Origin: Jejubacter sp036620675
GTDB taxonomy: Bacteria; Pseudomonadota; Gammaproteobacteria; Enterobacterales; Enterobacteriaceae
Length of the DNA stretch: 64,000 bases
Reading direction: 5' to 3' (one strand)
Assembly (NCBI GenBank): GCA_036620675.1
Contig: JAZHEE010000007.1
Position numbers and translations under genes: made by a program. Below are positions 1 to 8,385 of this stretch, one piece after another; within the stretch, counting starts at the first letter, position 1; each line of letters opens with the position of its first letter. The notes under the pieces were generated by a model. That model worked only from the letters and a program-made list of their open reading frames with translations, was not told where the DNA came from and did not search any database.

Positions 1-214
1 ATTATCTCAGAGTATAATAAAAAGATTCACCCTCATTATCAGAAAATTATTTATCCATAAATAACATTGTTGTTCAGGGAGTATAAGTGGAGTTCAGAAA
101 AGGGAGATACTTTTAAGAATAATATTAATTCGATGATCGGAAAGTGGAATCGCCGGGCCCGAACGCAGAGCCAAATCCGGAGCCGGTAGCGCCAGCTCCG
201 TGGAAGAAAAGGCC
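1..214. other. Left-edge intergenic DNA downstream of ycfP
   Basis: The first 140 bases are AT-rich and the rest is ordinary GC-rich spacer. In E. coli the next gene in this direction is ndh, so this probably holds part of the ndh upstream region. I see no convincing ORF, FNR-type dyad or terminator hairpin here. Confidence 0.4.
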
Positions 215-757
215 TCAGCCCAGGGTTTTAAACGCCTGAATACGCTGCAAATGGGGAGAAATATTTTTGAATTTATGGGTTTGCTCTTCATCCCAGACAA
301 TTTCGTAATAATGGTGCAGCAGCTCCGCCGTACGCTGGCTGTCCAGCGCTTCGTCGTTGCGCGACAAAATGGTCAGGCAGCGATCGCGATTCTTTTCCCG
401 GAAGTTTTCCACACATTTGGTGGCGATATCTTCGTACTCTTCGGGTCGGTCAATCTTGCCTTCCATATTTTCATGAGGGTAAAGGTTGGGATTCAAAATC
501 ACCTGACGAATGTCGCACAAAAATCCGATACGCTCCGCCCAGTAACCGCCCAGCCCCACGCCGCAGATCAGCGGCCGCTCGTCAACATTAAGCTGCAGCA
601 TTTTATCGACTTCACGCAGCAGATGCTGCATATCGTGCTTTGGGTGCAGCGTGCTGTAGCTGATTAACCGGACATCCGGATCGATAAACTGCAACTGCAG
701 CACTTTCTCGTGGTTGCCGGGACTGCTGGAGTCAAAACCATGTAAGTAAATAATCAT
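215..757 (-). CDS. ycfP: YcfP, UPF0227 alpha/beta-hydrolase-like protein
   Basis: A 180-residue cytosolic protein of the UPF0227 family, function not established. It starts MIIYLHGFDSSSPGNHEK, the usual family start; a longer frame upstream is ignored because GGTGAGGATGC gives a good ribosome site directly before position 757. The fold resembles an alpha/beta hydrolase, with an HGF oxyanion-type motif at residues 6-8, but the nucleophile-elbow segment at residues 66-71 reads GVGLGG, so the expected serine is glycine, as in the E. coli protein. It is the last gene of the nagZ-side cluster, 75 bases after nagZ. Identity is secure, biochemical role is not. Confidence 0.93.
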   Translation of the reverse strand: MIIYLHGFDSSSPGNHEKVLQLQFIDPDVRLISYSTLHPKHDMQHLLREVDKMLQLNVDERPLICGVGLGGYWAERIGFLCDIRQVILNPNLYPHENMEGKIDRPEEYEDIATKCVENFREKNRDRCLTILSRNDEALDSQRTAELLHHYYEIVWDEEQTHKFKNISPHLQRIQAFKTLG

Positions 758-832
758 TGCATCCTCACCATTTCCCTGGACCTTTGACATTATGGGCCGC
801 CGGGCAGCCCGTATCTCCACAGTCAGAGAAGC

Positions 833-1858
833 TTAACGTGCCGTCTTCTCCGCCTGCCAGCGTTCATGTAGCGCGGTTAATTGCTGATTCACCCGCTTCC
901 AGCGTCCGGACGCCATCAGCGCCTCGCGGGTCACGGAGCCAGAATGATACAGCGCGGTAACCCGCGACGCTGTTACCGGAGCGAGGTTATCCAGTACATA
1001 CGTCGCCCCTTTACGATTATTACAGACCAGTATCATATCGCAACCCGCGTCCAGTGCCGCCTGGCCGCGCTGAGCGTAATCGCCCATAATCGCCGCTCCT
1101 TCCATCGACAGATCGTCAGAGAATATAACGCCGTCAAACCCCAGCTCTGCGCGTAGAATCTGCCGCAGCCACACCGGTGAGCCACTGGCGGGACGCCCAT
1201 CGACCGCGTCGTAGATCACGTGGGCGGGCATTACCGCATCCAGCTTATCGCGGGCGATAAGTTCACGGAACACTACCATATCGCGGGCGCGAATTTCGGC
1301 CTCGCTACGGGGGTCGCGCGGCGTCTCTTTATGGGAGTCGGCGCTGACCGCCCCGTGCCCCGGGAAGTGTTTGCCGGTGCTCTTCATACCTGCCTCGCGC
1401 ATGCCGTCAATAGCACTTTCCGCCATCCCCCTTACCTGGCGCGGGGAGTCCCCCCACGCCCGTTCGCCAATGGCGGCGCTGACATGGCCGACGTCCAGCA
1501 CCGGCGCGAAGCTGATGTCGATATCCATAGCGATCATTTCGCTCGCCATCAACCAGCCCGCCTCGCGGGCAAGCTCGGCCCCCTGCTCCATGCCCAGCAG
1601 CGCCGCATAGGACTGCGCAGCCGGCAGCGCGGTGAAACCGTCGCGGAAGCGCTGTACCCGGCCCCCTTCCTGATCCACTGCCACCACCAGCCGATTACGC
1701 GACGCAGCGCGAATCTGGCGCACCAGTTCGCGCAACTGCTCCGGGTCGTGATAGTTACGGGTAAAAAGAATCAGTCCCCCGACCAGCGGGTGCTGAAGAA
1801 TCTCTCGCTCTTCCGCGTCCAGCTCAAAGCCAGCCACATCCAACATTACCGGACCCAC
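833..1858 (-). CDS. nagZ: Beta-N-acetylglucosaminidase NagZ
   Basis: Glycoside hydrolase family 3 enzyme, 341 residues, that removes N-acetylglucosamine from 1,6-anhydro-muropeptides in the cytoplasm during peptidoglycan recycling; its product is also the inducer precursor for AmpC-type beta-lactamase control. Visible active-site elements are VAVDQEGG (Asp62), the KHFPGHG loop with the catalytic His region near residues 163-176, and the nucleophile Asp in FSDDLSMEG near 248. The start is a GTG (VGPVMLDV), as in E. coli, which gives the normal family length; the ATG three codons downstream is an alternative. It follows the thiK stop by two bases, so the two are probably co-translated. Confidence 0.96.
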   Translation of the reverse strand: MGPVMLDVAGFELDAEEREILQHPLVGGLILFTRNYHDPEQLRELVRQIRAASRNRLVVAVDQEGGRVQRFRDGFTALPAAQSYAALLGMEQGAELAREAGWLMASEMIAMDIDISFAPVLDVGHVSAAIGERAWGDSPRQVRGMAESAIDGMREAGMKSTGKHFPGHGAVSADSHKETPRDPRSEAEIRARDMVVFRELIARDKLDAVMPAHVIYDAVDGRPASGSPVWLRQILRAELGFDGVIFSDDLSMEGAAIMGDYAQRGQAALDAGCDMILVCNNRKGATYVLDNLAPVTASRVTALYHSGSVTREALMASGRWKRVNQQLTALHERWQAEKTAR

Positions 1859-1860
1859 GC

Positions 1861-2679
1861 TCACCACTTTTGCTCCTCTGCCTGCAGACGACGCCATGCG
1901 TCATCCGCCAGTTGAATAAATTGTTGCTGCCCCGTCTGCCGCCAGCGGCACTCATACCAGCTGGCCATTAACGCGCTAACCCATGGGCGCCACCGAACAG
2001 TCTGACGCGCCAGCAGTCCCGGATCGAGATGCGCCAGGGCTGCATAATGCGCGACCAGCTGAGCCCCCTGATCGGCGCGGATACCGGAAAGGATCGCAGC
2101 CAGCTCCAGCGCCACATCGCCGTCGCCGGCGTATTCCCAGTCGATCAACCGCAGGCGCCCCCCCTGGTGAATCAGATTACCGGGATGGATATCCATATGC
2201 AGTGGCGCCAGCCTGAGCGGCGCAGGTTCCCCGCGACGGCGCAGACGTTTAAGCCAGCGTAACCAGCCGGGCGAGCGCCGGGCCGGATGCGCCGCCAGCC
2301 AGTAGTGCTCCAGCAGGCCCGACAGCGAAATACGCCAGCCGTACAGCGGCTGATGGTGTAAATCATACAGCAGCCCCGCCACAGCCGGGAATGGAGGATA
2401 TGTCGCATGCTGCTCTCCCTCAATCCATTCGCTCAATAGCCAGCCATCGGCCAGTAACCAGGGACGCGGCCCGATGCCCGTCCTCTGCAGCCGCTTCATG
2501 GCCCGGTACTGCCGCGCCAGCGAAACCCCAGGCATGGCCGTTGTCGGCGCCTGACGCGCCGCCAGCCGACAATCCGTCAGCGTCACTCGCAGGCTGCCCC
2601 CACTCAGTCCGGCGACAGAAATAACACCGGCGGCATCAGCCGCCGGTAAATATCTGGCAATTAACGCGTTAAGCGTCAT
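1861..2679 (-). CDS. thiK: Thiamine kinase ThiK
   Basis: A 272-residue choline/aminoglycoside-kinase-fold enzyme that phosphorylates salvaged thiamine to thiamine monophosphate. The kinase signature is clear: LSGGS near residue 25, the catalytic loop HMDIHPGN, and the metal-binding LIDWEYAGDGD about 20 residues later. The ATG at 2679 lies one base beyond the lpoB stop, so I prefer it over the longer frame that would run back into lpoB. The N-terminal 20 residues diverge from E. coli ThiK, whereas the catalytic core is conserved. Confidence 0.92.
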   Translation of the reverse strand: MTLNALIARYLPAADAAGVISVAGLSGGSLRVTLTDCRLAARQAPTTAMPGVSLARQYRAMKRLQRTGIGPRPWLLADGWLLSEWIEGEQHATYPPFPAVAGLLYDLHHQPLYGWRISLSGLLEHYWLAAHPARRSPGWLRWLKRLRRRGEPAPLRLAPLHMDIHPGNLIHQGGRLRLIDWEYAGDGDVALELAAILSGIRADQGAQLVAHYAALAHLDPGLLARQTVRWRPWVSALMASWYECRWRQTGQQQFIQLADDAWRRLQAEEQKW

Positions 2680-2680
2680 A

Positions 2681-3316
2681 TTATTGGGTACGCTCAACGC
2701 TGCCTTTACCCGACCAGATGATCTCACCGGTCTGCACCAGCATAAGCTGCATCGCCAGGGTCGGCGTATTCACATTACCCGAAGCGCTGGTATAGAGCAC
2801 ATACTGCGCCCCGACATTACGCGCGATGCCGATTGCCTTACTGCGACTGCCCAGACTATCCTGCGGGGAAAGGCCGAGCTGCTGTTTCGCCATCGCCAGC
2901 TGCTGGGCGCCTACCAGAGTGAATTTGCCGTTGTTGGCCAGCGTATTACGCAGCGCTTCGGTCGCTTTCGCCGACGGCAGACTGCCGTTAGTGCGATTAT
3001 TAACGCTATCGACCAGCAATACGCTACCCGGGGTAACGCCATCCGCCTGCAGCATTTTCGCCACCATCGGCTGCGCGGCCTGCTCCCAGTTCCAGGTACG
3101 CTCGGGCGCTGGCGGCGGCGTTTCCGGCTGGGTCACGGGGCCCGGCTGCTCCGGCACCTCTGGCACTTGCGGAACCTGCGGCTGAGGTGCAGGCTGTTGC
3201 GGCGTTGGTTTAGCTTCCTCAACCGGCGCAGGTTGCTCAGTGCCTCGGATACCACAGCCTGCCAGAACCAGCGCCGTTGAAGCCACAATCAAATAACGAT
3301 GGATTCCCTTAATCAA
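2681..3316 (-). CDS. lpoB: LpoB, outer-membrane lipoprotein activator of PBP1b
   Basis: A 211-residue lipoprotein that reaches through the periplasm to stimulate the transglycosylase/transpeptidase PBP1b (MrcB). It has a lipoprotein signal ending at LVLAGC (Cys21), then a proline/glutamine-rich flexible linker at about residues 28-75, then the globular domain containing NRTNGSLPSAKATE and LGLSPQDSLGSRSKAIG, which are strongly conserved with E. coli. It lies between ycfL and thiK in the usual cluster. Confidence 0.96.
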   Translation of the reverse strand: MIKGIHRYLIVASTALVLAGCGIRGTEQPAPVEEAKPTPQQPAPQPQVPQVPEVPEQPGPVTQPETPPPAPERTWNWEQAAQPMVAKMLQADGVTPGSVLLVDSVNNRTNGSLPSAKATEALRNTLANNGKFTLVGAQQLAMAKQQLGLSPQDSLGSRSKAIGIARNVGAQYVLYTSASGNVNTPTLAMQLMLVQTGEIIWSGKGSVERTQ

Positions 3317-3326
3317 AATTCACCCC

Positions 3327-3701
3327 TCAGAGCCAGATATTAAGGCGCACCTTATGCGCGCCCATAAAATTGCCGCTGGAGCCGATGGCAACACTGGAAT
3401 GCGGCGGCACCGTAATGCTGCGCGGCTGCTCCAGCGGGTGCATCTCCAGCCCCTTGGCGTCATACCAGTAAAAACGGTAGTTAACCTTTACCGCTTTGCT
3501 ACGCTCATTGTACAGACGCGATACGGCAACCGGTTGAATATCCCTACTGGAAAAATCCGGTTTATCGGCGGTAATTCCCGCCGCCAGTACGGTGGATTCC
3601 ATCACCAGCGTCTGGCGATCGTTAACCGGAATGCCCGGGTCGGATGAACATCCCGATAACGCGAGCAGCAGTGCAGCGGCAGGCAACGCACGCAGCGTCA
3701 T
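3327..3701 (-). CDS. ycfL: YcfL, DUF1425 lipoprotein
   Basis: A 124-residue putative lipoprotein with signal and lipobox LLLALSGC (Cys19) and a DUF1425 domain rich in beta-strand. The start at 3701 is chosen because it directly follows the hinT stop and provides a normal signal peptide; the longer frame translates hinT in another frame. The function of YcfL is unknown; its position next to lpoB suggests an envelope role but that is inference. Confidence 0.9.
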   Translation of the reverse strand: MTLRALPAAALLLALSGCSSDPGIPVNDRQTLVMESTVLAAGITADKPDFSSRDIQPVAVSRLYNERSKAVKVNYRFYWYDAKGLEMHPLEQPRSITVPPHSSVAIGSSGNFMGAHKVRLNIWL

Positions 3702-3702
3702 C

Positions 3703-4059
3703 TTACACCCCTTTCGCCAGCAGCGGCCCCAGCGGCCGACCACCGAGCAGGTGCATATGGATATGGTAGACCTCCTGTCCGGCATGGCGATTACAGTTAA
3801 CGATCAGACGATAGCCGTCTTCAGCGATCCCTTCCTGCTCAGCAATCTTCGCCGCCACCGTCATCATCCGCCCCAGGGCCAGTTCATGCTCTTCTTTTAC
3901 ATCGTTAACCGTAGGAATCAGCACATTGGGTATGATTAAGATATGGCTCGGGGCCTGGGGAGAGATATCGCGAAATGCGGTAACCAGGTCGTCCTGCCAG
4001 ACAACATCCGCGGGGATTTCGCGGCGAATAATTTTACTGAAAATCGTTTCTTCAGCCAT
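3703..4059 (-). CDS. hinT: HinT, purine nucleoside phosphoramidase
   Basis: A 118-residue histidine-triad (HIT) protein that hydrolyses adenosine 5'-monophosphoramidates such as lysyl-AMP. The triad HIHMH is at about residues 99-103, preceded by the usual HILIIPN strand. The start MAEETIFSKII matches the family. In E. coli fhuE lies between hinT and ptsG; here only about 150 bases separate them. Confidence 0.96.
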   Translation of the reverse strand: MAEETIFSKIIRREIPADVVWQDDLVTAFRDISPQAPSHILIIPNVLIPTVNDVKEEHELALGRMMTVAAKIAEQEGIAEDGYRLIVNCNRHAGQEVYHIHMHLLGGRPLGPLLAKGV

Positions 4060-4156
4060 GACGGTTTCCTTTTGTATGAACCTGACTGGAGTATGAGCGA
4101 GATAATCCTTTTCTTTCAACCTCTACGCCACTTTTCGCTGACCATTTGCTGCCCTT

Positions 4157-4185
4157 TAAAACAAAAAGAGGCCCCGGAGGGCCTC
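4157..4185 (-). terminator. Rho-independent terminator of ptsG
   Basis: On the minus strand GAGGCCC-TCCG-GGGCCTC forms a tight stem followed by TTTTTGTTTT, 23 bases after the ptsG stop. Confidence 0.88.
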
Positions 4186-4207
4186 TTCGTGTCTCCCCAA
4201 ATCGGGA

Positions 4208-5641
4208 TTAACTGTTACGGATGTAGTCATCCATTTCAGTTTTCAGGTTGTCAGACTTGGTGCCGAAGATAGCCTGTACGCCGGAACCGGCAACGACTAC
4301 GCCCGCGGCGCCAAGCTGCTTCAGGCCAGCCTGGTCAACCTTAGCCACATCGGCCACGCTAACGCGCAGACGAGTAATACAGGCATCCAGGTTAGTGATA
4401 TTGTCTTTACCGCCGAAGGCTTTAACCAGCGCAGGCGCCATAGTGCCTTGCTCTGCGGTCTGAGTTTCGGCAGTGGCGTCTTCACGACCCGGCGTTTTCA
4501 GATCCAGCACTTTGATCAGCACGCGGAAGATGGTGTAGTACACCGCCGCGTAGCACAGACCGATAATCGGGAACAGCCACAGCTTGCTGCCATTGCCGCT
4601 AAGAACGATAAAGTCGATCAGACCGTGCGAGAAGCTGGTGCCATCGCGCATTCCCAGCAGAATACAGATTGGGAATGCCAGACCCGCCAGAATGGCGTGG
4701 ATAACATAAAGCACCGGCGCAACAAACATAAAGGAGAATTCGATAGGCTCGGTAATCCCGGTCAGGAACGCGGTCAGCGCGGCGGAGATCATGATGCCGC
4801 CCACTTTAGCGCGGTTTTCCGGTTTCGCGGAGTGCCAGATGGCAATGGCCGCAGCCGGCAGGCCATACATTTTGAACAGGAAGCCGCCGGAAAGTTTACC
4901 CGCAGTCGGGTCGCCCGCCATATAACGCGGAATGTCGCCGTGGAATACCTGGCCTGCGCTATTGACGTACTCGCCGATCTGCATCTGGAAAGGTACATTC
5001 CAGATATGATGCAGACCAAACGGTACCAGGCAGCGCTCAATAAAGCCATAGATACCAAATGCCACAACCGGGTTCTGATAAGCGGCCCACTGCGAGAAAG
5101 TCTGAATCGCGCTACCGATCGGCGGCCAGATAAAGGAGAGGATCACGCCAAAGATGATGGCGGTCAGACCAGAGATAATCGGTACAAAGCGCTTGCCCGC
5201 GAAAAAGCCCAGATACTCAGGAAGCTTGATGCGATAGAAGCGGTTGAACATATAGGCCGCAATGGCACCGGCGATAATACCGCCAAGTACCCCGGTATCG
5301 GCCAGATGCTGGCTGGCAATCTCCTCCGCCGACTGGTGCAGAACCAGCGGCGCCACAACGGCCATGGTTTTCACCATGATGCCATAGGCCACGACGGCCG
5401 CCAGGCCGGAAACGCCATCATTATTGGTAAAGCCCAGCGCTACACCAATCGCGAAGATCAGAGGCATATTGGCGAATACGGAACCACCCGCTTCTGCCAT
5501 AACGTGGGAAACCACGGCTGGCAACCAGCTGAAGTTTGCGGAACCGACGCCCAGCAGAATACCTGCGACAGGCAGTACGGATACCGGTAGCATCAGCGAT
5601 TTACCCACCTTTTGCAGGTTAGCAAATGCATTTTTGAACAT
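4208..5641 (-). CDS. ptsG: PTS glucose-specific EIICB component PtsG
   Basis: A 477-residue inner-membrane transporter that imports and phosphorylates glucose. The EIIC membrane domain fills about residues 1-385, with the conserved sugar-site segment GITEPIEFSFMF; a linker leads to the cytosolic EIIB domain, where the phosphorylated cysteine sits in NLDACITRLRV (near residue 421). Length equals that of E. coli PtsG. It is monocistronic, with its own promoter, structured leader and terminator. The first codons MFKNAFANLQKVGKSL match the region needed for membrane targeting and SgrS-dependent control. Confidence 0.97.
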   Translation of the reverse strand: MFKNAFANLQKVGKSLMLPVSVLPVAGILLGVGSANFSWLPAVVSHVMAEAGGSVFANMPLIFAIGVALGFTNNDGVSGLAAVVAYGIMVKTMAVVAPLVLHQSAEEIASQHLADTGVLGGIIAGAIAAYMFNRFYRIKLPEYLGFFAGKRFVPIISGLTAIIFGVILSFIWPPIGSAIQTFSQWAAYQNPVVAFGIYGFIERCLVPFGLHHIWNVPFQMQIGEYVNSAGQVFHGDIPRYMAGDPTAGKLSGGFLFKMYGLPAAAIAIWHSAKPENRAKVGGIMISAALTAFLTGITEPIEFSFMFVAPVLYVIHAILAGLAFPICILLGMRDGTSFSHGLIDFIVLSGNGSKLWLFPIIGLCYAAVYYTIFRVLIKVLDLKTPGREDATAETQTAEQGTMAPALVKAFGGKDNITNLDACITRLRVSVADVAKVDQAGLKQLGAAGVVVAGSGVQAIFGTKSDNLKTEMDDYIRNS

Positions 5642-5664
5642 AATTGTGAGTGCTCCTGAGTAAT
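5642..5664 (-). promoter_or_regulatory. SgrS sRNA pairing site over the ptsG ribosome site
   Basis: The mRNA segment ACTCAGGAGCACTCACAATT immediately before the ptsG ATG is almost identical to the region of E. coli ptsG mRNA (CTCAGGAGCACTCTCAATT) that pairs with the sugar-phosphate-stress RNA SgrS. It contains the ribosome site AGGAG. SgrS itself is not in this window, so regulation is inferred from conservation. Confidence 0.72.
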
Positions 5665-5686
5665 TAGTGCTTTTTTCGCTTACGCA

Positions 5687-5732
5687 GGCCCTGCGGGGAG
5701 AAGCAGGGCCAGTGCAGGGTATCTGAGTACCC
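5687..5732 (-). promoter_or_regulatory. Two hairpins in the ptsG 5' leader
   Basis: Reading the transcript, GGGTA-CTCAGA-TACCC (5732-5717) is followed by GGCCCTGC-TTCTCCCC-GCAGGGCC (5710-5687). E. coli ptsG has hairpins at the equivalent places with different bases in the stems, so pairing has been kept while sequence changed. Confidence 0.65.
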
Positions 5733-5739
5733 TTTTAAT

Positions 5740-5790
5740 TATTACGAAGAGTAAAATAAATCCCTCATTCGTTATTTGATGGTTGTCACG
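5740..5790 (-). promoter_or_regulatory. ptsG promoter with CRP-like site
   Basis: On the minus strand CGTGA-CAACCA-TCAAA (5790-5775) resembles a CRP site and is followed, about 40 bases before the expected start, by TATTTTACTCTTCGTAATAA, which closely matches the E. coli ptsG P1 -10 region and start. A Mlc operator is expected nearby, but I cannot place it confidently. Confidence 0.6.
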
Positions 5791-5934
5791 TTTCAGCAAA
5801 AACCTACAGGGAATCCTGAAGTTATTTAGCGAAAAATGCTGCATAAGCGGGTCATAACAGCATGACACCGCCGTTTATGGCGGTGCACTTTACGCTTTTT
5901 ACTGATTAATTACGAGCCTTAAAATAACTCGCAT

Positions 5935-6729
5935 TCAGGGAAGGTTAAGTCGGGCAGGCTCCACAGGAAAAAGGTTTGCAAAGTTTTGCGTGGTGACGGC
6001 TGCCAGCTCCTCCACGGAGAGCCCCTTCAGGACGGCCATATACTCCGCGACATCGCGTACCAGCGCCGGCTGGTTCTCTTTGCCCCGGTGCGGCACCGGC
6101 GCCAGATACGGCGAGTCGGTTTCCACCAGCAGCCTGTCCAACGGCACGTAGCGGGCGGCATCGCGCAACGACTCCGCATTGCGAAAAGTCACAATACCGG
6201 AGAAGGAAATATAGAAGCCCAGATCCAGAAGTTTGCCCGCTGTCTCCCGATCCTCAGTGAAACAGTGTAGTACCCCACCGCAGTCTGTCACTTTCTCTTC
6301 GCGAAGTATCGCCAGGGTGTCCGCCCGGGCATCGCGGGTATGGACGATAACCGGTTTTTTCAGCTCGCGCCCCACCTGAATATGATTGCGAAAAGAGTGC
6401 TGCTGACGCGCTTTGGTCTCCGGCGTGTAGTAGTAGTCAAGCCCAGTCTCGCCCATCGCCACTACGCCCGGCTCCGCCGCCAGACTAAGTAGCTCTTCCA
6501 CTTCGTAGCTTTCATCCTGATTGAGCGGATGCACCCCGCAGGAAAAAGCCACATCGTCACGATCGCCTATCAGTTCGCGCATCGCCCGGTAACCGGGCAG
6601 CGTCGTGGCGACCGCCAGGCAAAATTTAACGTCGCGCGCCCGGGCCTTAGCCAGCACGTCGTCTACGTCCTTATGCAGGGTCTGATAATCCAGGCCATCG
6701 AGATGGCAGTGTGAGTCGACTAAAAACAT
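5935..6729 (-). CDS. ycfH: YcfH, TatD-family metal-dependent hydrolase
   Basis: A 264-residue TatD-type TIM-barrel deoxyribonuclease/hydrolase. Metal-binding motifs are SHCHLD at residues 6-11, GETGLDYY near 92-99, VHTRDA near 128-133, LHCFT near 153, and ETDSPYLAPVPHRG near 203-216. It lies 10 bases after holB in the conserved mltG-tmk-holB-ycfH order. E. coli annotates this as a TatD paralogue of uncertain substrate. Confidence 0.95.
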   Translation of the reverse strand: MFLVDSHCHLDGLDYQTLHKDVDDVLAKARARDVKFCLAVATTLPGYRAMRELIGDRDDVAFSCGVHPLNQDESYEVEELLSLAAEPGVVAMGETGLDYYYTPETKARQQHSFRNHIQVGRELKKPVIVHTRDARADTLAILREEKVTDCGGVLHCFTEDRETAGKLLDLGFYISFSGIVTFRNAESLRDAARYVPLDRLLVETDSPYLAPVPHRGKENQPALVRDVAEYMAVLKGLSVEELAAVTTQNFANLFPVEPARLNLP

Positions 6730-6739
6730 AATGTCTCTC

Positions 6740-7747
6740 TCAGAGGTGTGGTACAGGCAGCGAGGTGCCGGGTTGCATCACATGCTCCCAGCCCAGCAGC
6801 AGCCCGGTAAGAATTAATTCGCGGTTCACGCCGGTAACGGTAATCAACTGCTCGCGGGCGCGGAACAGCGTCCAGAGCATCGACTGTAAGCGGGCGGCCG
6901 GCACCGCGGCCGCAATGGCTGCCACTCTCGTAAGCTGATCGCCATTGACCAGCGCCTGGGTTATTCCCTGATGCCATTTCACGGCGTCCAGCAGCAGCGC
7001 GCTCAGCCAGTGCAGCCGGATAACCACACTTTCATGATTCAGTGCGCCAATAAGATCGAGCCAGGCACCACTGCGCAGAACGTCGTCAAGAGCGCCGCAC
7101 AGCGCTTCCCGATCTTTCCACTGTTCGGAGCTCAACAGCGTCAGCGCGGCACCGGGGGCGCCCGCACTCAGTCGAAACGCCGCCCGCAGCACCTCTTCCG
7201 GCGCCGGGTGCTCCCGCCCCAGCCAGGCGATGGCAAGGTTTTCGTCCGGAGGGGCGAGATGCCAGTACAGACAGCGGCTGCGTAGTGTGGCTGGCAGCCG
7301 CTCCGGCTCCCGACAGCTCATCAGAAACCAGCAGTTTTCCGGCGGCTCTTCCAGAGTTTTCAGCAGCGCATTGGCCGCCGCTTCGGTCAGGGCATCGAGG
7401 TTCGGCATCCAGACCACTCTGGCACCGCCCATCCTGGCGCGATCGTACAGTTTTTCGCACAGCGCGCGCACCGGTTCGATGCCCAGCGAGCTCTTGCCCT
7501 TCTCTGGCTCCAGCACCCGATAGTCGGGATGGGTTCCCGCCTGCATCAGCTGACAGCCGTGACAGTGGCCGCAGCTTTTATTTCCTTCGGGATGCTGGCA
7601 CATCAGCCAGCGGCTCAGGGCGTAACTCAGGGCGTCGTCACCCATCCCCGGCAGCGCGTGCAGCAGCAACGCAGGGTGCCCTTTTCCCGCCTGGTAACGA
7701 GCGACCAGACGATCGAAGTGAGGGCGAAGCCAGGGGTACCAGCGCAT
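6740..7747 (-). CDS. holB: DNA polymerase III delta' subunit HolB
   Basis: A 335-residue clamp-loader subunit. It starts MRWYPWLRPHF like E. coli; the ATG overlaps the tmk stop codon in TAATG, so translation is likely coupled. The zinc module CGHCHGC lies near residues 59-65, and the AAA+ core has sensor-type SRC in LRSRCLYW. The P-loop position reads LPGMGDDA, not a functional Walker A, as is normal for delta'. Essential for loading the beta clamp. Confidence 0.96.
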   Translation of the reverse strand: MRWYPWLRPHFDRLVARYQAGKGHPALLLHALPGMGDDALSYALSRWLMCQHPEGNKSCGHCHGCQLMQAGTHPDYRVLEPEKGKSSLGIEPVRALCEKLYDRARMGGARVVWMPNLDALTEAAANALLKTLEEPPENCWFLMSCREPERLPATLRSRCLYWHLAPPDENLAIAWLGREHPAPEEVLRAAFRLSAGAPGAALTLLSSEQWKDREALCGALDDVLRSGAWLDLIGALNHESVVIRLHWLSALLLDAVKWHQGITQALVNGDQLTRVAAIAAAVPAARLQSMLWTLFRAREQLITVTGVNRELILTGLLLGWEHVMQPGTSLPVPHL

Positions 7748-8385
7748 TATTGCTGCTCCTTCAGCCACTTCGTGACAACGTCACAAATCTGTCGGGTAAC
7801 CTGCCCCAGCGGCCGGGTGGCGTCGATAATGACGATACGCGAGTCAGATTGCGCCAGCTCCAGATAGCGGGCGCGGGCGCGATTAAAGAAATCCAGCGAC
7901 TCCTGCTCAATGCGATCCAGTTCGCCGCGCGCCCGGGCGCGCTGTAACCCGACCTCCGGCGTAACGTCCAGATAAAGCGTCAGATCTGGCGCGAAATTCC
8001 CCAGCACCGTATCGCGCAGGGTTTTAAGCAACCCGGCATCAATGCCGCGTCCCCCCCCCTGATAAGCCTGGGTCGAAAGATCGTGACGGTCTCCGACCAC
8101 CCAGGCGCCGCGTGCCAGCGCCGGTTTAATCACGGTTTCCACCAGTTGAACCCGGGCGGCGTAGAACATCAGCACTTCGGCTTTATCGGTGATCGCTTCA
8201 TCGCCCGAGGACTGACAATCCAGCGTCAGCGCACGCAGTTTCTCGGCCAGCGGGGTTCCACCTGGCTCACGGGTAAACACTATATCGTCGATGCCCTGGC
8301 CGCGTAGCGTCTCGACCACCTGGTCGCGGGCGGTCGTTTTACCGGCGCCTTCCAGCCCCTCAATCACGATAAATTTACTGGCCAT
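7747..8385 (-). CDS. tmk: Thymidylate kinase Tmk
   Basis: A 212-residue kinase converting dTMP to dTDP. The P-loop is GLEGAGKTT (about residues 10-18), the DR(H/Y) substrate motif is GDRHDLSTQAYQGGGRGID, and the lid region carries RARARGELDRIE. The start at 8385 (MASKFIVIEG) lies within the last codons of mltG, an 11-base overlap also seen in E. coli. A run of nine G on the coding strand encodes the GGG of QGGGRG (8051-8059). Confidence 0.96.
   Translation of the reverse strand: MASKFIVIEGLEGAGKTTARDQVVETLRGQGIDDIVFTREPGGTPLAEKLRALTLDCQSSGDEAITDKAEVLMFYAARVQLVETVIKPALARGAWVVGDRHDLSTQAYQGGGRGIDAGLLKTLRDTVLGNFAPDLTLYLDVTPEVGLQRARARGELDRIEQESLDFFNRARARYLELAQSDSRIVIIDATRPLGQVTRQICDVVTKWLKEQQ

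Noticed and set aside
4448..5590. Long open frame (380 codons) on the strand opposite ptsG
   Set aside because: It is fully antisense to a perfectly conserved ptsG, has no hydrophobic or domain pattern and no ribosome site.
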